NCBI GenBank assembly: GCA_021613535.1
Contig: CP075495.1
Coordinates: forward strand, 10,416,001 to 10,480,000
Origin: Adineta vaga
Lineage: Eukaryota; Rotifera
DNA length: 64,000 nt
Direction: 5' to 3'
The notes beneath the pieces are model-generated. The model worked only from the letters and a program-made list of their open reading frames with translations, did not search any database and was not told the origin of the DNA. Positions 26,930 to 39,193 of this stretch are shown piece by piece; position 1 is the first letter of the stretch, and the number at the start of each line of letters is the position of its first letter. The position numbers were made by a program, and so were the translations under genes.

Positions 26930-28567
26930 ATGACAAATCGATTATTTAATCGGATTCGACATTCTACTACAGATTTAGAGATATTGTCTGTAGAACGATC
27001 AGGACGAGCAAAACGTGGTTTTTCTTTGCAAGTTTTATCATTGAAATCTGATGAAATAGTAAATCGTTTGCGAAATAAACATTTAATGGATGCTATTGCA
27101 GAAATTGAGTAAGTTATAAGCAAATTTAATAAAACATTTATTTGATTCGAATTGATAATTATAGAAAAATCAATAGAAATGTACATTTGGAGAATATACT
27201 CTATTCATGGTATTTAAGACGTGTAGAATGTTCGAAAATGATTGAAACATTCGATGAATTTGATGATGATGTGAGTGATATTACGCCAGATGAAAGTCAA
27301 TTTGTTTCTAATCGAACTACAATCCATGCAAAATTACCTGAAATAGCACGACGTTTTTCAAGTAAAGAATCTTCATATTGTTTTTCTCTTTTTGTGTTTA
27401 TTCAAAACATGCATGTCAATCGAACTATTTAGCTAAAAAACGTTCACTTGATTCATCAAATCCAACACCATTGTGGACTAAACTAGTCAGTAATTGGCGT
27501 GATTATATGTATGAAGCATTTTTGTTACGTGTTGAGCAAGAAAAACTATCGATTGCTGCATATGAAATTAAACAAACGAAATTAGATTGGGAAAAAATGA
27601 AAATGAATGCTCAATTATCATTAGAACATTATGATGTAAGTTAAAATATTCTTTAGCTTTTAAGATGTACATATATCTTAGTATTTCAAACAATATAAGT
27701 GTCAATATTTATACATATAGGTTCTTCTCCGAGCAGTTCAATCTGATGAAGTTTCTCAACAAACATTGAATAATGATTTAGAAAAAAATATCAATAAACA
27801 TCTTCACAATACATACAAAGGTCAATTGAACAATTCGAATTCATTTGTTCCTGTTGAGTTATTAATTAATCGTATCATTAAACGAATACATTCACGTATA
27901 GGTTCAATTGGTCTTTTACGTATTAATACATCACAAATGCAATTACGTATTCGAACTATTGATTTAAATATATATAATTTGGAACATTCTGATGAAAAAA
28001 TGCATGAAATTGATATAAATTTTGTTCGAACGAGAAAAGTTGATTATTTGGATACGTTTGAAAAGGTGGATCGACAATATAAAATTGCAAAATCTTCTCA
28101 ATATCCTATTCTTCATCAATTATATGAATTACAAAGCAAAGTAGTTGAACAAGAAGAAGAGAAAATTGATTATGAAAATAAATATCAATTATTAGAAAAC
28201 CGTTTAGAGAAAATTAATCAAGAAATTGAATGTATTCAACAAGAAAATGAAGAACTTAGTAAGGAAAATAATGTTTTACGAGATCGATTAGTAAATATTA
28301 AAGAAGCACCATCAATTACAAATTACGCTTACGTTATTGAACGAACTAAAAAGTTACAACATCAAATTGATGTATGGACAAGAAGAGTGAATATTGCAGA
28401 AGTATGTATTTCTGTAATTTAGAAGTGATATTCTCGTATATGTTCTTTCTTTTTTCAAGACATTACTATCACAAATGCAACGACAAACAAAATCAATGAC
28501 TATTCTACCACCGATTCAATGCATTGTTCCTCGTCAACGTTCATCATTTGCATTTTCTACAAAATGA
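26930..28567 (+). CDS. CCDC113: coiled-coil protein, CCDC113/CFAP263-like ciliary protein
   Basis: Five exons (26930-27108, 27165-27361, 27433-27635, 27721-28401, 28460-28567) join to 455 aa. CCDC113 (CFAP263) is a cilium/centriolar-satellite protein found in motile axonemes. The C-terminal half is a long coiled coil (Glu/Lys/Gln-rich heptads, residues about 195-430). It has the family-type stretch 'HEIDINFVRTRKVDYLDT' and, near the end, a segment EAPSITNYAYVIERTKKL followed by DVWTRRVNIAE; these align by eye with the 'RAPQVMTYVREK' and 'MWERKVEIAE' region of vertebrate CCDC113. The N-terminal half is less conserved. A degenerate copy of the terminal exon lies 439 bp downstream (see the pseudogene entry). 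Identification rests on the C-terminal motif, so moderate confidence. Confidence 0.72.
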
Positions 28568-28972
28568 ATTATACTTAAATACGATGATAGTACAAATGTA
28601 GATTTAGAATAAACAAAAGAATAAAACTCACCAATATCTATTCTTGTGACATTCCTGTTTACGATGGCTAGAGTATGAGCGAGATTAACAGATTTATCTC
28701 ATACTCATATCGTTACACCCAACGTCCTCAACACAGTCTCTAATGAACTTATATAAATTACAAAAGTAATCAGCTTGAGTTCAGTGAAAAATAAGATCAC
28801 GTTTATGTTTCGTTTTTCAAAATAAAATATATTTTCTGTCATTAATTGACAACAAACTCTCAAGCTTGAATTCATGATACTTTAGTATTTATTAATGGAC
28901 ATGATTATCATAATTGAAAAGATAATTAATATCACCGAATGTTCTGTCACCAATTCAACCATCTATTTCTCG
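28568..28972. other. intergenic region between convergent CFAP263 and RGS22
   Basis: 405 bp between the two stops. It includes polyadenylation-type AATAAA/AATAAAA words (28610-28625 on plus) and most of the degenerate exon copy that starts near 28940. Confidence 0.6.
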
Positions 28973-29017
28973 TCAATGTAAATCATTTGTACTTTCGGCT
29001 GAATGAGCCATACTTGA
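28940..29017 (+). pseudogene. degenerate duplicate of the CFAP263 terminal exon
   Basis: Positions 28940-29017 align without gaps to 28501-28578 (end of CFAP263 exon 5 plus a few bases of 3' UTR) with about 54 of 78 matches by my count. In translation the two ends read ILPPIQCIVPRQRSSF... and VLSPIQPSISRQCKSF..., and both reach TGA at the same place. Upstream similarity fades and the copy's frame meets a TAA, so it is probably a relic of a tandem or segmental duplication rather than an alternative last exon. It overlaps, antisense, the final codons of RGS22. Confidence 0.65.
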
Positions 29018-32000
29018 TCGTGGTGGTTGTTGTAATGAAATACCCGATCCACTATGAGCTCCTTCAACTGCTGATCGTCCATCAGAATATTTTACTGTAA
29101 GACCACCTGTTAATGTATATTGAACTGTAATAGGTCCACGATGTTGTTTTTCTTTTCCACTATTGATTCTTTCAGTATTTGTTACTTGTCCATCTTGAGT
29201 ATTTACGTTTCGTAATTTATTATTTATTGCTGATCCTAATCCTGGTGTTTTCGTTATATCTGGAAAAACAACATTGTTGACTTTCGTTGGTTCCATGGTT
29301 TCAAATGCTTTAACTCGTTCATTAAGTAAACGTTGTGTTTTTGTCATAATGGTAATATCAACAGGTGTTGTTGGTTTCGTTTGTTGTTGTTTTGCTGATG
29401 TCGGTGGAACTTTTCGTGCTGTTATATTTTTATTTGTTGTTGATGGTGATGCACGTGCACTCATTTGTTCTAATTTATCAGCACGTTGTTGTTGATGAAG
29501 ATTTAATTTTTCTTCTAATTTAATAACATATTTTGGCCGTTTTTTATTTGCATTTAAACGCATTAAATATGCTTTAAAACCAGCATAATAATAGACAAGA
29601 ATATCTTTAATTAAAATCGTTCGTGCTTCATCTAAAGAACTAAAATCATTAGCACCAGTTGTTAAATATTTTTGTAAAGCTCGTAACATTCGAACTTGTA
29701 AATCTGTATTTGCTAAATCCAAACGACATGTATAACTACTTGTTGAAGTTGTCGATTCTAAATAGATGTCAAGAATATATCGAACTTTTTGTTGAAATAA
29801 TGCATCATTGGCAATTTCTTTTAAACGATTAACATCAATACAATATAGAAGATCTTGATCGAGATATGGAGCTTTTTTGGGATCAACCCAATGAGTTAAA
29901 TATGCATAGAAATAATAAAAACGTTCATTATAACGACCAATTGTTGCATCAGTAAGTAATTGATATAATTCACTATAATGTTTTTTAGTTGCTTTACCTG
30001 TTCCATCATCATTCGACGTTGATGTATCAGCATCAGGATCAAATAATGCTTCAAAATCATCATCATCATCACCAAGTCCAAAACCATCTTCAATACTATT
30101 GAATAAAGCTGTCAATTCATCGACTGTTTTACACATAAAATCATCGATGGAATCAATTTCAAATGCATGAATACGATCTTCACCATAGCGAATAAATTCT
30201 TCTTCTAATTCAATACGTAAATCACGAAAAAGAAGTTGAAATAGAGTCATATCAGGACGACCATTATTAGCATTTAAAATTTCGTTTTGTTCATCATTTA
30301 ATGGAAGAATATTTCGTTTGGAACGAGGATCAAAATAAATTTTTCTCAGACGATCAATATATTGTTGTTTTTCATATGGATTGGTTAATTCTACTAACTA
30401 TAAAACAAAAGCTTTTTTTTCATTGAGTCTACAAAATATCAATAAAAATCTAGTTGGAGTACTGATATTTTATGACTATGTTCTAATGAAAACATAGACA
30501 AAGATAACTCAACGTATTGAATATAATCAATTTACCTTAGCAATTTCGAAGACAAGAGAAAGTTTCTGTTCCATTTTAGGTGCTGCTGTTTTACTTGTCT
30601 TAATCGATCGATAGAAATTTGTTAATAATAAACGTTGAACATCTTTTGCTAATGACGCTGTTGTTGTTGGCAATAATTCATCGATATAGAAACCTGGAAA
30701 TCGACGAACTCTACCTTCATCCGTATCATCTTTTCCTTTTTCATTCGCCTTTCGTCGTCTTTCTCTGGCTGCTTTCAATGCTTTCTTACGATTAATTTCA
30801 ATTCTACGTAAACGTTCAAGTCGTTCAGCACGTAAACGTTCTCTTTCTTCTTCAGTTAATTCTTTTTCTTGTCCTGCACGTTGTCTTCTTCTTGTAGCTG
30901 ATGAAAGAAAACGATCTAACCATGGACGTTTAATAAAAATCGTATCATCCGATATTTGAATTTCTGTTTCAGGTGTACATATTCGTCTGATTCGTTTTCT
31001 TGATAATACTGAAAATAGTTCCTCTTCATTTTCTGCTACTTCATCATCATCATCATCATCATCATCATTAATTTCTTCTTGGTCTTTCTCTTCGTCACTT
31101 TCATGAATTGATGAAGGTGATGTTGTAATATAATAAGCAAGTGTAAAACTATCTACATCTTCTTTTAAACATCGTAACCAAGCCTGTTTGAGAATTAATA
31201 ATGCTCGTTTCAATAATGGTTCAAATGTTAATTTATCAAATTTACGTTGATGAAATGTATCAATCCATCGATTAATTTGAATATCTGGCATAAATTGATC
31301 AAGAGACAATTTTGCTGAATTACCTAAATGAAAAAATAGAAATTCGTTTATAGATAAAATAAATAGTTTCAAATTTCCTTACCAAAATAAGTATTCAAAA
31401 TCGATAGACCATGTTGACTTTCGAGAATTTTATCATCTAAATTTGAATAGCGAAAATCATCAACATCGTAACAGAAAAGTATCAATGGTAATAATCGACG
31501 TTCACTAAATGTTAAATAACGTAGAAAAAGTCCTCCGGTTTGTTTATCTTTTCGAATAATATTTGTATATTTTTTCATAAATTCATTATTGAAAGATAAT
31601 TCACTTTCATCCTGAAATTCTTCATTTTTAATATCAGGAATTATCTTTGCATTTGTTGTATAATCATCAGAAAGAAAGACACGTGTCATTTCAACAAGAT
31701 TAGCTTGTGCTCGTTGATCAATTGGATAAAGACAAACTTTAGTTGGTGGTTTTAATTCATCGGGAAATTGAAATTGTGGATGATGTTGTTCGAATAATTG
31801 ATGAATTATAAATCGTGCTGACCAATACATTCGAAGACGACGTAAAACATCATATTGAACTTGAAAAAAAACATCGTGCGTTAGAACACCTGCAGTTTCC
31901 GCATAAGCTCGACGAATTTTATTTTGTAAATGACGCATAAATGGCAAATGATATTTCCCATCATATAAATCACGAAATAAACGTGTACGTGCAACAACAT

Positions 32001-33373
32001 TTTCAATTTGATCAAGACCAGCCATTGTATCATTGAAAAATTCACAATCCATCCAAAATCGATACAAATCATAACCACCTTTAGTTGTTTTAAGAAAATG
32101 AACAAACGATTGCATACCTTTGTATGAACCTAAACAAATCATCGAAACTCCTTCGTATCTCTAGTATGTAATAAGACGTTAAACAAAAAAAGTATCCGAT
32201 TTTCATAGTTCATAATCTTCAGGGAAGAACTTACCGAGATATTTATATCTAAGTTGATTGTTTGAACTTTCTAATTGTAATCCAAGTTCTCCGATATCAT
32301 CATTATCATCTTCATTATCTGATTCTTCGAAATATCTCATTTTCACACTACCATATATTGATAAACTTCCTGGTTCATTTGGATCACTAATAGACATATT
32401 TTCATCATCTTTTGGTATTGATTTTCTTTGACTTGTTTTCGAACTGGATGATCGTTTCGACATTTTCGAAGAATTTTTTAGTAAAAGATTTGGTAAAAAT
32501 ACAGAACGAGACTGAGCTGAAAAAGAACAAAGAAAATTTTTGAGAAGGAATTATAATAGAAAACAAACAAATTTACTAAGATTAGCTGGAACAGAATAAG
32601 CACGACTACCAGGTCTCAGAATAGGTCTTGGCATACGTAAAAATTCGGAAGCCATAATATTATTGTCGAACATCAAATGTACATTTGCAGAATGTTCATT
32701 ACCATCTAAATCATCTTGCTCTTCATCTTCTTCTAATGTTGCTCCTTGTCCAGGTCCATTTATATTTGAATTATCCGTCGAGAGTGTACGAGCAGCAGTA
32801 TAAACACTTCTATAGAATACAAAAAAAAAGAAATAATTAGTCCATGTAAGATCAAAAAGATATTTACTGTCGACTATAACCACCAATTCCTTGACTGGAA
32901 TATTCTGATGCTTCTTTGTGTGTTGCTAGTGGTCGTAATAATAGTTTACATAATTTATATTGTCGATAAAGCTCTGTACGCCAAAAAAGACCTAATCGTT
33001 CATTTTTAACCCATTCCAAAATTTGTGTTTGACGAGTACGTTCTGCTTGAGAGTTCCTTTGAATAATTTCATCTGGAATTTCATCTAATTGAATAGCATC
33101 AGAAAATCCACTTAGAACACTAACTGTATCAATATCATTGGATTGTTTTTGATTATCATCGGCAATATTTTCATCAATTATAACTCGAAGTTTGTCATGT
33201 TGTTTTTCAATAAATGTATTCAATTCTCGATTGTATTCAATTTTATGTACAAAGGCTCCTAAACGAAGATATTCATTGAAATAATCAACGAATATGTCAT
33301 CTAAGGAAAGTAATTCACCGAAATCATGTATACTACATGAATCGGTATCGGATGCAGACGATTGTTCGGGCAT
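28973..33373 (-). CDS. RGS22: regulator of G-protein signalling 22 homologue
   Basis: Six exons on the minus strand (33373-32868, 32809-32577, 32516-32235, 32129-31383, 31323-30536, 30397-28973) join to 1326 aa, similar to the ~1260 aa of vertebrate RGS22. RGS22 has several divergent RGS domains and is associated with testis and ciliated cells. The N-terminus matches the family: LSLDDIFVDYFNEYL near residue 22 and a WVKNERLGLFW segment near residue 125. Exon 4 begins an RGS-type helix bundle (GMQSFVHFLK...YDLYRFWMDCEFF), and exon 6 contains another helical domain beginning LVELTNPYEKQQYIDRLRK. Acidic runs (six or more Asp) and a basic Arg/Lys-rich linker sit in exon 5. The stop codon lies inside the degenerate copy of the CFAP263 exon, so the last dozen residues may be recently altered. 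Confidence 0.85.
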
Positions 33374-33692
33374 TTAGAATTGTTAGTATGCAATATGATG
33401 ATGTTTACTTTTGATCGAACGCAACAACGAGTATGGAGAAGAAGAAAAAAATTATATATATATGTTCTCCTTCTTTCTTCTTGTATTTCACTTGATCATG
33501 AGAAGGTGAAGGTGTTTGACTTTGATTGGCATGAGAACGATAGAAGAAGAAGAGAAAAAAATGCAAAAGAAAGCATTTGCCGTTGCTACTTAACAAATCA
33601 AAGATGACTAGCATTATGCTGCAAAGTCAGAATCAATTATATAATTATCAAAAAAGATACACATATAGATATTCAACATAAAAAAAAACAAT
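33374..33692. other. intergenic region, RGS22 start to next stop
   Basis: 319 bp between two minus-strand genes. Contains a (TA)n patch near 33450-33460. It should hold the RGS22 promoter or a trans-splice acceptor; no gene seen. Confidence 0.4.
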
Positions 33693-34804
33693 CTAAGATA
33701 CATCAACAACAACTGTATCTTGACTGTATTCATTAAGAAATTTAGTTGATAATGGAAATTCAATTATATACGAGTTTTGTCGTTGTTTTTCTTCTAGTTG
33801 ATTACTAATAGAAGATAAACCGATCGAACTCGCTGTTAAATGACGTCTCAATAATGGAATTAATTGATCTGTTCGTTTCAAATGCATTGCTAATGCATGT
33901 CGAGAACATTGATGAAACCAAACATGAACACCCGATGAACTGCTTATATCAGGATGATGAACATCAAAATCTAAAACTGTCGTTAAAGATTTTGTTTGTC
34001 TTGGTTTATTATATTTTCCACCGCCAACAATTCGATGTGCTTGCCTTTGATCAGGTGCTGATAATTGACTCCAATGAATATGTAAAACACTATCATGTCA
34101 CCTGTTTTTCTCGCTGCAATTATTTCCATTGTTGTTTGAACTTGATCACGAATAACTTTTGCTTGTCGAGATGGGCAAAAGGCACCCATTATACGCCACG
34201 GTAAACCTAGTAATGTTGGATCTATGATTGGATTGAATGCGATTGATAGTGTTGCGAGATCTGCACACATACAAACCATACTTCCACCAAGACTAGCACC
34301 AATTAGAATAACACGTCTATAAAGAGTCGAATAGAGTTGTACTAAATTTCGATAATAGATTAAACCTTGCCACTTATAATCAGGATCTTGTAAATAGAAA
34401 CATTGAGATGGATCCGTAAGAAATAGAGCATCAAACTGATCGTCTGTATCAGAATGGCATTGTTTCATGGAACCACGCCATTCTGTAGTTCGAACACCAC
34501 CAACAATCATAGCAGCACCAGCAAAACTCATATATAATGTTGGTGCTCGATGTGGACAGGATAAATCAGGTTCGATATGTGCTGCAGAATCTTTCGTATG
34601 ACATTTACATTTTTCATTAGCTGGACAATAAGTCTGTCGTCGTTTTTCTAAATGTTGAAATCGTATACGTGTAAAAGCAGAGAATTTCGATAGAAAATAT
34701 CCATGTCCACGATGGCGTTTCATAAAAAGAAAAAATACACCTAAGATAATACCAATAATAGCGGGAATTATTAAAAACAACCACCACCAACGCCAATCAT
34801 CCAT
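33693..34804 (-). CDS. membrane-anchored alpha/beta-hydrolase-like protein
   Basis: Two exons on the minus strand (34804-34102, 34057-33693) with a very short 44-nt intron give 355 aa. Residues 5-28 are one hydrophobic helix after a Trp-rich start and before a basic stretch (KRHRGHG), so a signal anchor with the rest on one side of a membrane is likely. VILIGASLGG at residues 165-174 is a typical nucleophile elbow (GxSxG, Ser171) after a beta strand. Earlier, 'LYMSFAGAAMIVGG' resembles the first core strand and oxyanion loop. A late 'DFDVHH' and 'VWFHQCSRHA' could supply the acid and the His. A Cys-rich stretch (CPANEKCKCH) lies near residue 60. I cannot name a substrate or a closer family. 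The unspliced frame ends early, which supports the intron. Confidence 0.65.
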
Positions 34805-36153
34805 TTCTATTCAATAGATATATGAATTGATCACAAATTAGCTTATCGACGTTAGTAAATATCAAAGGATAAAGTAGAAAGCAAGGTTGCACTGCATGTA
34901 TCACATGTATATAAGTGCATTACATCTTATGTATTTATTGTGACAGTCACGCTTCGATATCCAACTCAATGTATGAGTATAGTTTTTTTCTTATTTCGTT
35001 CGATCATGAAACATCAACAAGACGAACGTAGAATCTTCGCAGGTGAAGACGTCATTTTACTCATCAACAGAAAATCATTAGTGACGTACCAAAATATGAC
35101 AAAAACATTACACCTACAGAATATAATAACTAAACTCAGATGTAAGCATCGCATCGAGAAATTTTGTTTTATTAACGAATACATATATCTACATGGAACT
35201 AATCATGTGTACTTGTAACCATAATTTGTTCCATTGACTAATCATTCTCATTTGATGTTGTGAAAAACAGAAATGAGTGATGAATATTGAATCATTTCAT
35301 GTTTTACTTTATTTCATACATCATACCATCTCAAAGACAATTGACAGAAATATAGGTGTATGCGTGTAAATATGATATTTATTTTCGATACTTAAGAAGA
35401 AAATAAACAAAGATTAAGCCAGTAATCGTCATACAACTATCTATTGTATTACGTTGATTTATTCACGTGAAAAACAATGACGAAAGAAAAGTACAGATAC
35501 GTTATATTTATTATTATAGTATATCAATTTCTTTTCGATTATCTTTACACATGACATCCGAATAACCAATTTTATTTATATGTATATATATTTAATCATG
35601 AATTAGATTTAGATCATAATAGGTTGTAAGATGGATAGAAAACTACTTTTCGAAATGTTTATCATCATTGACTACTTTGTAGGATTCAAAAAATCGATTG
35701 AAGTTTTTTTCAATTAATGGTAAAATAATATTTCACTACTCTTGAAATCCTATTATAATTTCATTCACATGTCATCTTTTGTGGTACATCAAACACACTA
35801 ATATTTTTCACAGAAATCATACAAAAGAAAGACGATTATCTATCTAATGACATACATTTGATGTAGAACTAGAAGATATTTTTCATTTACAATTTCCTTT
35901 GTGGTTCATCAAAAGTAAAAACTAACCTAAAATCATTGCATTTGTTGTTAGAAGCAAAAAAATGTCTTAGTCAATATTTTTCTAAGAACAAATGTATAAA
36001 GAACTTCAATCTGTGACGCACCTCATCATTTATAATATCTAATGGTTTTGAGTATTCAAACAATTCACGAGCAAAACGTGTGTGCTTTGAATTTCGTTTC
36101 TTTTTTTCTCTGCATTACGATTGTGATTCAATAAACTACTAAAATACACAACG
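34805..36153. other. intergenic region, 1.35 kb
   Basis: Between two divergent genes. AT-rich, no supported coding region; the 34940-35218 frame has no family features. Contains a TATA-rich patch near 35580-35592. Confidence 0.45.
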
Positions 36154-38860
36154 ATGCTCGATAAAGCACTTAAGAATGCTAAAAAAATACGATTGCAAGT
36201 AGATGTATATAAAAAAAACTTACACAGTGCTCTAGCAACAACAAAATCATTAACAACCAGATGCTCTGACATTCACATAAGTATACCTTGTTATGATCGA
36301 CAATACTTCTCTCCTTATCCAGTCGATAATTACTATCCTGAATTTATCTATAGTCGTTCAGATGAACCACCAACGTCTCCTCCGTTGCAAGTACCATTAT
36401 CATCAGTGAACAATGGTATGGGTGCTACGACAACACCTATTCCAGGAACAGTACAACGAATCAATGAAACACGAACTAGACAACCAGTGCAATCATCAGC
36501 ACGATTAGGAGGTAATATTGTAACTAATCAAGGTTTACCTGATTCTGACATGACACAAACAATGCGAATTGATCCTAAAACAAATCTCGTACGTGATCCA
36601 GCTGAAAGAAATATACCGAAACTAATTGTTGACGATAGTGTTATTCGACAAAGTGTTCGAACATCCAATGGAGATGCAATGAATTCTGGTTCAACGTTCG
36701 ATCAAACAAATAGATATAATCAACTAAATAATGGAACAATGTCGATGGATAATAGACATATCAATGGTGATATAATCAATCGAACGAAACATTATAATTC
36801 AGAAAAGCAACGAAGTGGAATGTATCCTGATGATGAACAAAAAATAATTGATGATCGATGGAAAAAAGAAGTTTTCATTGACGATCAAGGTGTTGTAAGC
36901 ATTGAAGTAAGAATAGATCGATTTTTAATTAAAACTGAAATCTATTTACTTCTCGTGTTACTTAGCCGGTCGTCTATGAAGAACCAGTCTATGATGGTCC
37001 ATTTGGTTTAACTCGTACAGGTTCTTATATTTTCTATATTGGTATGGCAATATTTACTCTTCTCGCAGCTATTTTTCTCATCATGTGTGGTATATTTTAT
37101 GCTCAAAGTAACCTATAAAAGTTTTCTTTAGGAACCTACGCATTCTTTTATTTAAAAGATTATCCCAGTGCATCAACAAATGCTGGTAAATTAGCTGGTA
37201 TAGGTATATGTGCATTTGCATTTTATCTTGGTTTACAATTAATTTTAATTGGTATCTGGCATCAAAAACATCGAAAAGAAAATCCAAGACCAATTGTGAA
37301 ACCTTCGCATCAAGAATATTCACAAGCACATACTAAATCAAATAAGCCAAATACTGCAGATAATTTTATTAATAATAATAATGATAATAATTATCCTTAT
37401 CAAACACAACCTGACTATGCATCATATGGAAACTATCCGAATACTGCTTATGCTCCGTATGGAAATGAACAAATTTTATTGCAGAATGGTTCACCAGGTA
37501 CTGTTATGTATCCACCGCCTACTTGGACGGTAAACGGTGAATCAGAAGGAGCTCAAATGGATCCAAGATTTCTTCAACCGATGGAATGGATTTATGGGTC
37601 ACAAACTATGAGTGAAGCAATACCCACATCGGAACAGCCTACAACAAATAGTGCCAATGTGAAAAGTATGATAAAAAATCGATCTATTTTTGCTTTGCAT
37701 CTGATTTTGTTGCTAGGTGAAAAAAGAAAGAGTGAGAAAAGAAGTCATAAGAAGAAGATGAATGCCGTCGAAGTTGATGTAACAAAAAGGAGATCGAACG
37801 ATGCAATCCCAAAATCAACAGTTATTGAACCACCTTTACCGCGAATGAATAAAGCACCTGAAACAAAAGAACTAGTACGTACATATGACTCAATGAGAAA
37901 ACATAATGAACATTTTCGTTTAGATAGAGCAAAATGCTGAACTAGAAAAGAATATGGGAAAAACTTCAACACCTAGTTCATTAACTGTACAAAATGTCAG
38001 TCAAATAAAATCCATGGATGATGATATAGAAATATCTTCTTTGGCCAATCACCGACATCGCCACAGTGATCGTTATTTACATCCTGACGATCGTTCACGT
38101 CGAAATCACCATCATCATCATCATCAGCAGCAGCAGCATCAACATCGTTCTCATTATTATCAACATCATCGTCGTCATCAATCTCATTCACCATGTTCAA
38201 TATGTTCACGTGATGAATTTTACAGCGATGTTGGATATAATCATCACGGTCATCATCATCATCATCATCTTCACCATACTGAATTGATACCTGGCCATTT
38301 TGTACTTCAACCAACACCTACTCATATGCGTAGTTCAACAAAACTTTATCGTGATAGTGGAGTTGCTACTGAACATCAACTAAAAATAATGAAAGATTCA
38401 AGTGTAACAGCTGATTTGGAAGATATAACAAGTATATCGATTTTTCTTTTTCAATTCAAACAAAAACAAAGATTTATTTGCTAATTATTTAGATGATCAT
38501 AATAATAGTCTTCATCAAGTTCCTATTGTTCGTCGTACTGTCATTGTTGAACCATATCCAGCTGAACCAAGTACACAAATTATTGTTACACCACGTATGG
38601 AAACAATACGAAAATTTCGTTCTGATGATAATTTACATATTAATGAAGATCATGAGAAAATTCTCTATCCACGTCCACCATCGGTAACAAAGAAAACAAA
38701 ACGAAAAAAGAGTACGACAGAAAGTCGAGATAATATTTTAGAAGATTTAAATTTAGAAGACGTCAATGAAACGGAATATTCAAGCCGAGACTCGAGAAAA
38801 AGAAGAGTCAATAAGATACCATTAACAAAAACAGCTTCAAATGCTTTTTATGATAATTAA
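36154..38860 (+). CDS. two-transmembrane protein with long Ser/Asn-rich N-terminus and His-rich tail
   Basis: Six exons (36154-36906, 36966-37089, 37132-37665, 37717-37874, 37924-38431, 38493-38860) join to 814 aa. Two hydrophobic helices lie close together: 'SYIFYIGMAIFTLLAAIFLI' (about residues 271-290) and 'LAGIGICAFAFYLGLQLILI' (about 314-333), separated by a short YLKDYPSAS loop. The ~260-residue N-terminus and ~480-residue C-terminus would therefore lie on the same side, presumably the cytosol. The tail has Tyr/Pro/Asn-rich sequence, a basic KKKMNAVEVDV segment and a His-rich cluster with six-His runs (38098-38280). A 49-nt intron at 37875-37923 is needed to avoid a stop at 37937. I do not recognise the family. 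The true start could lie further upstream if a first exon is missed. Confidence 0.65.
38098..38280 (+). repeat. CAT/CAC trinucleotide-rich tract encoding a poly-His region
   Basis: Imperfect CAT/CAC and CAG/CAA repeats inside the coding exon of the two-TM protein. They encode several runs of six His and a short Gln run. The same repeat produces an artificial Asp-rich frame on the opposite strand. Confidence 0.85.
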
Positions 38861-39193
38861 TGAGATACTTGTATATGACATTCTTGCGTGAAAATGTATA
38901 ATTGTTTGTATAGGAAGAATGAATGATGTTTTTTTTTTGTTTAATCCAAAAAAATGATCCTGACGTTTTGTTTCTTTTCGTAATAAAAATATCTATGTTA
39001 ATTAACATTTTAATGTTAAAGATGCATCTTGATAATGGAGACTAACAAAAAATAAAAGTAGCCTATATATACATCACTACTTTTTCGATTTTTATTCGTA
39101 ATCGAATAGAATTATTACAAAAATGACAAAAGTTGTTTGACAATCAAAATAAAAATCTAGTAAATATATCAAACAAAAAAGCAATCTATGAAT
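38861..39193. other. intergenic region between convergent genes
   Basis: 333 bp between the stops of the two-TM protein and the Pro/Ser-rich protein; probably their 3' UTRs (AATAAA-type words at 38981 and 39050 on plus). No gene seen. Confidence 0.5.

Noticed and set aside
27378-27432. Continuation of CFAP263 exon 2 through 27429
   Set aside because: The open extension is intron: a GTAAAG donor at 27362 and a TATTTAG acceptor at 27432 join in phase to exon 3.
37875-37937. Early stop that would end the two-TM protein at 37937
   Set aside because: A consensus 49-nt intron (GTACGT...TTTAG) joins in phase to an open frame that continues through two more exons.
37997-38317. Asp-rich 106-aa frame on the minus strand
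   Set aside because: Antisense shadow of the CAT/CAC repeat in the two-TM protein gene.
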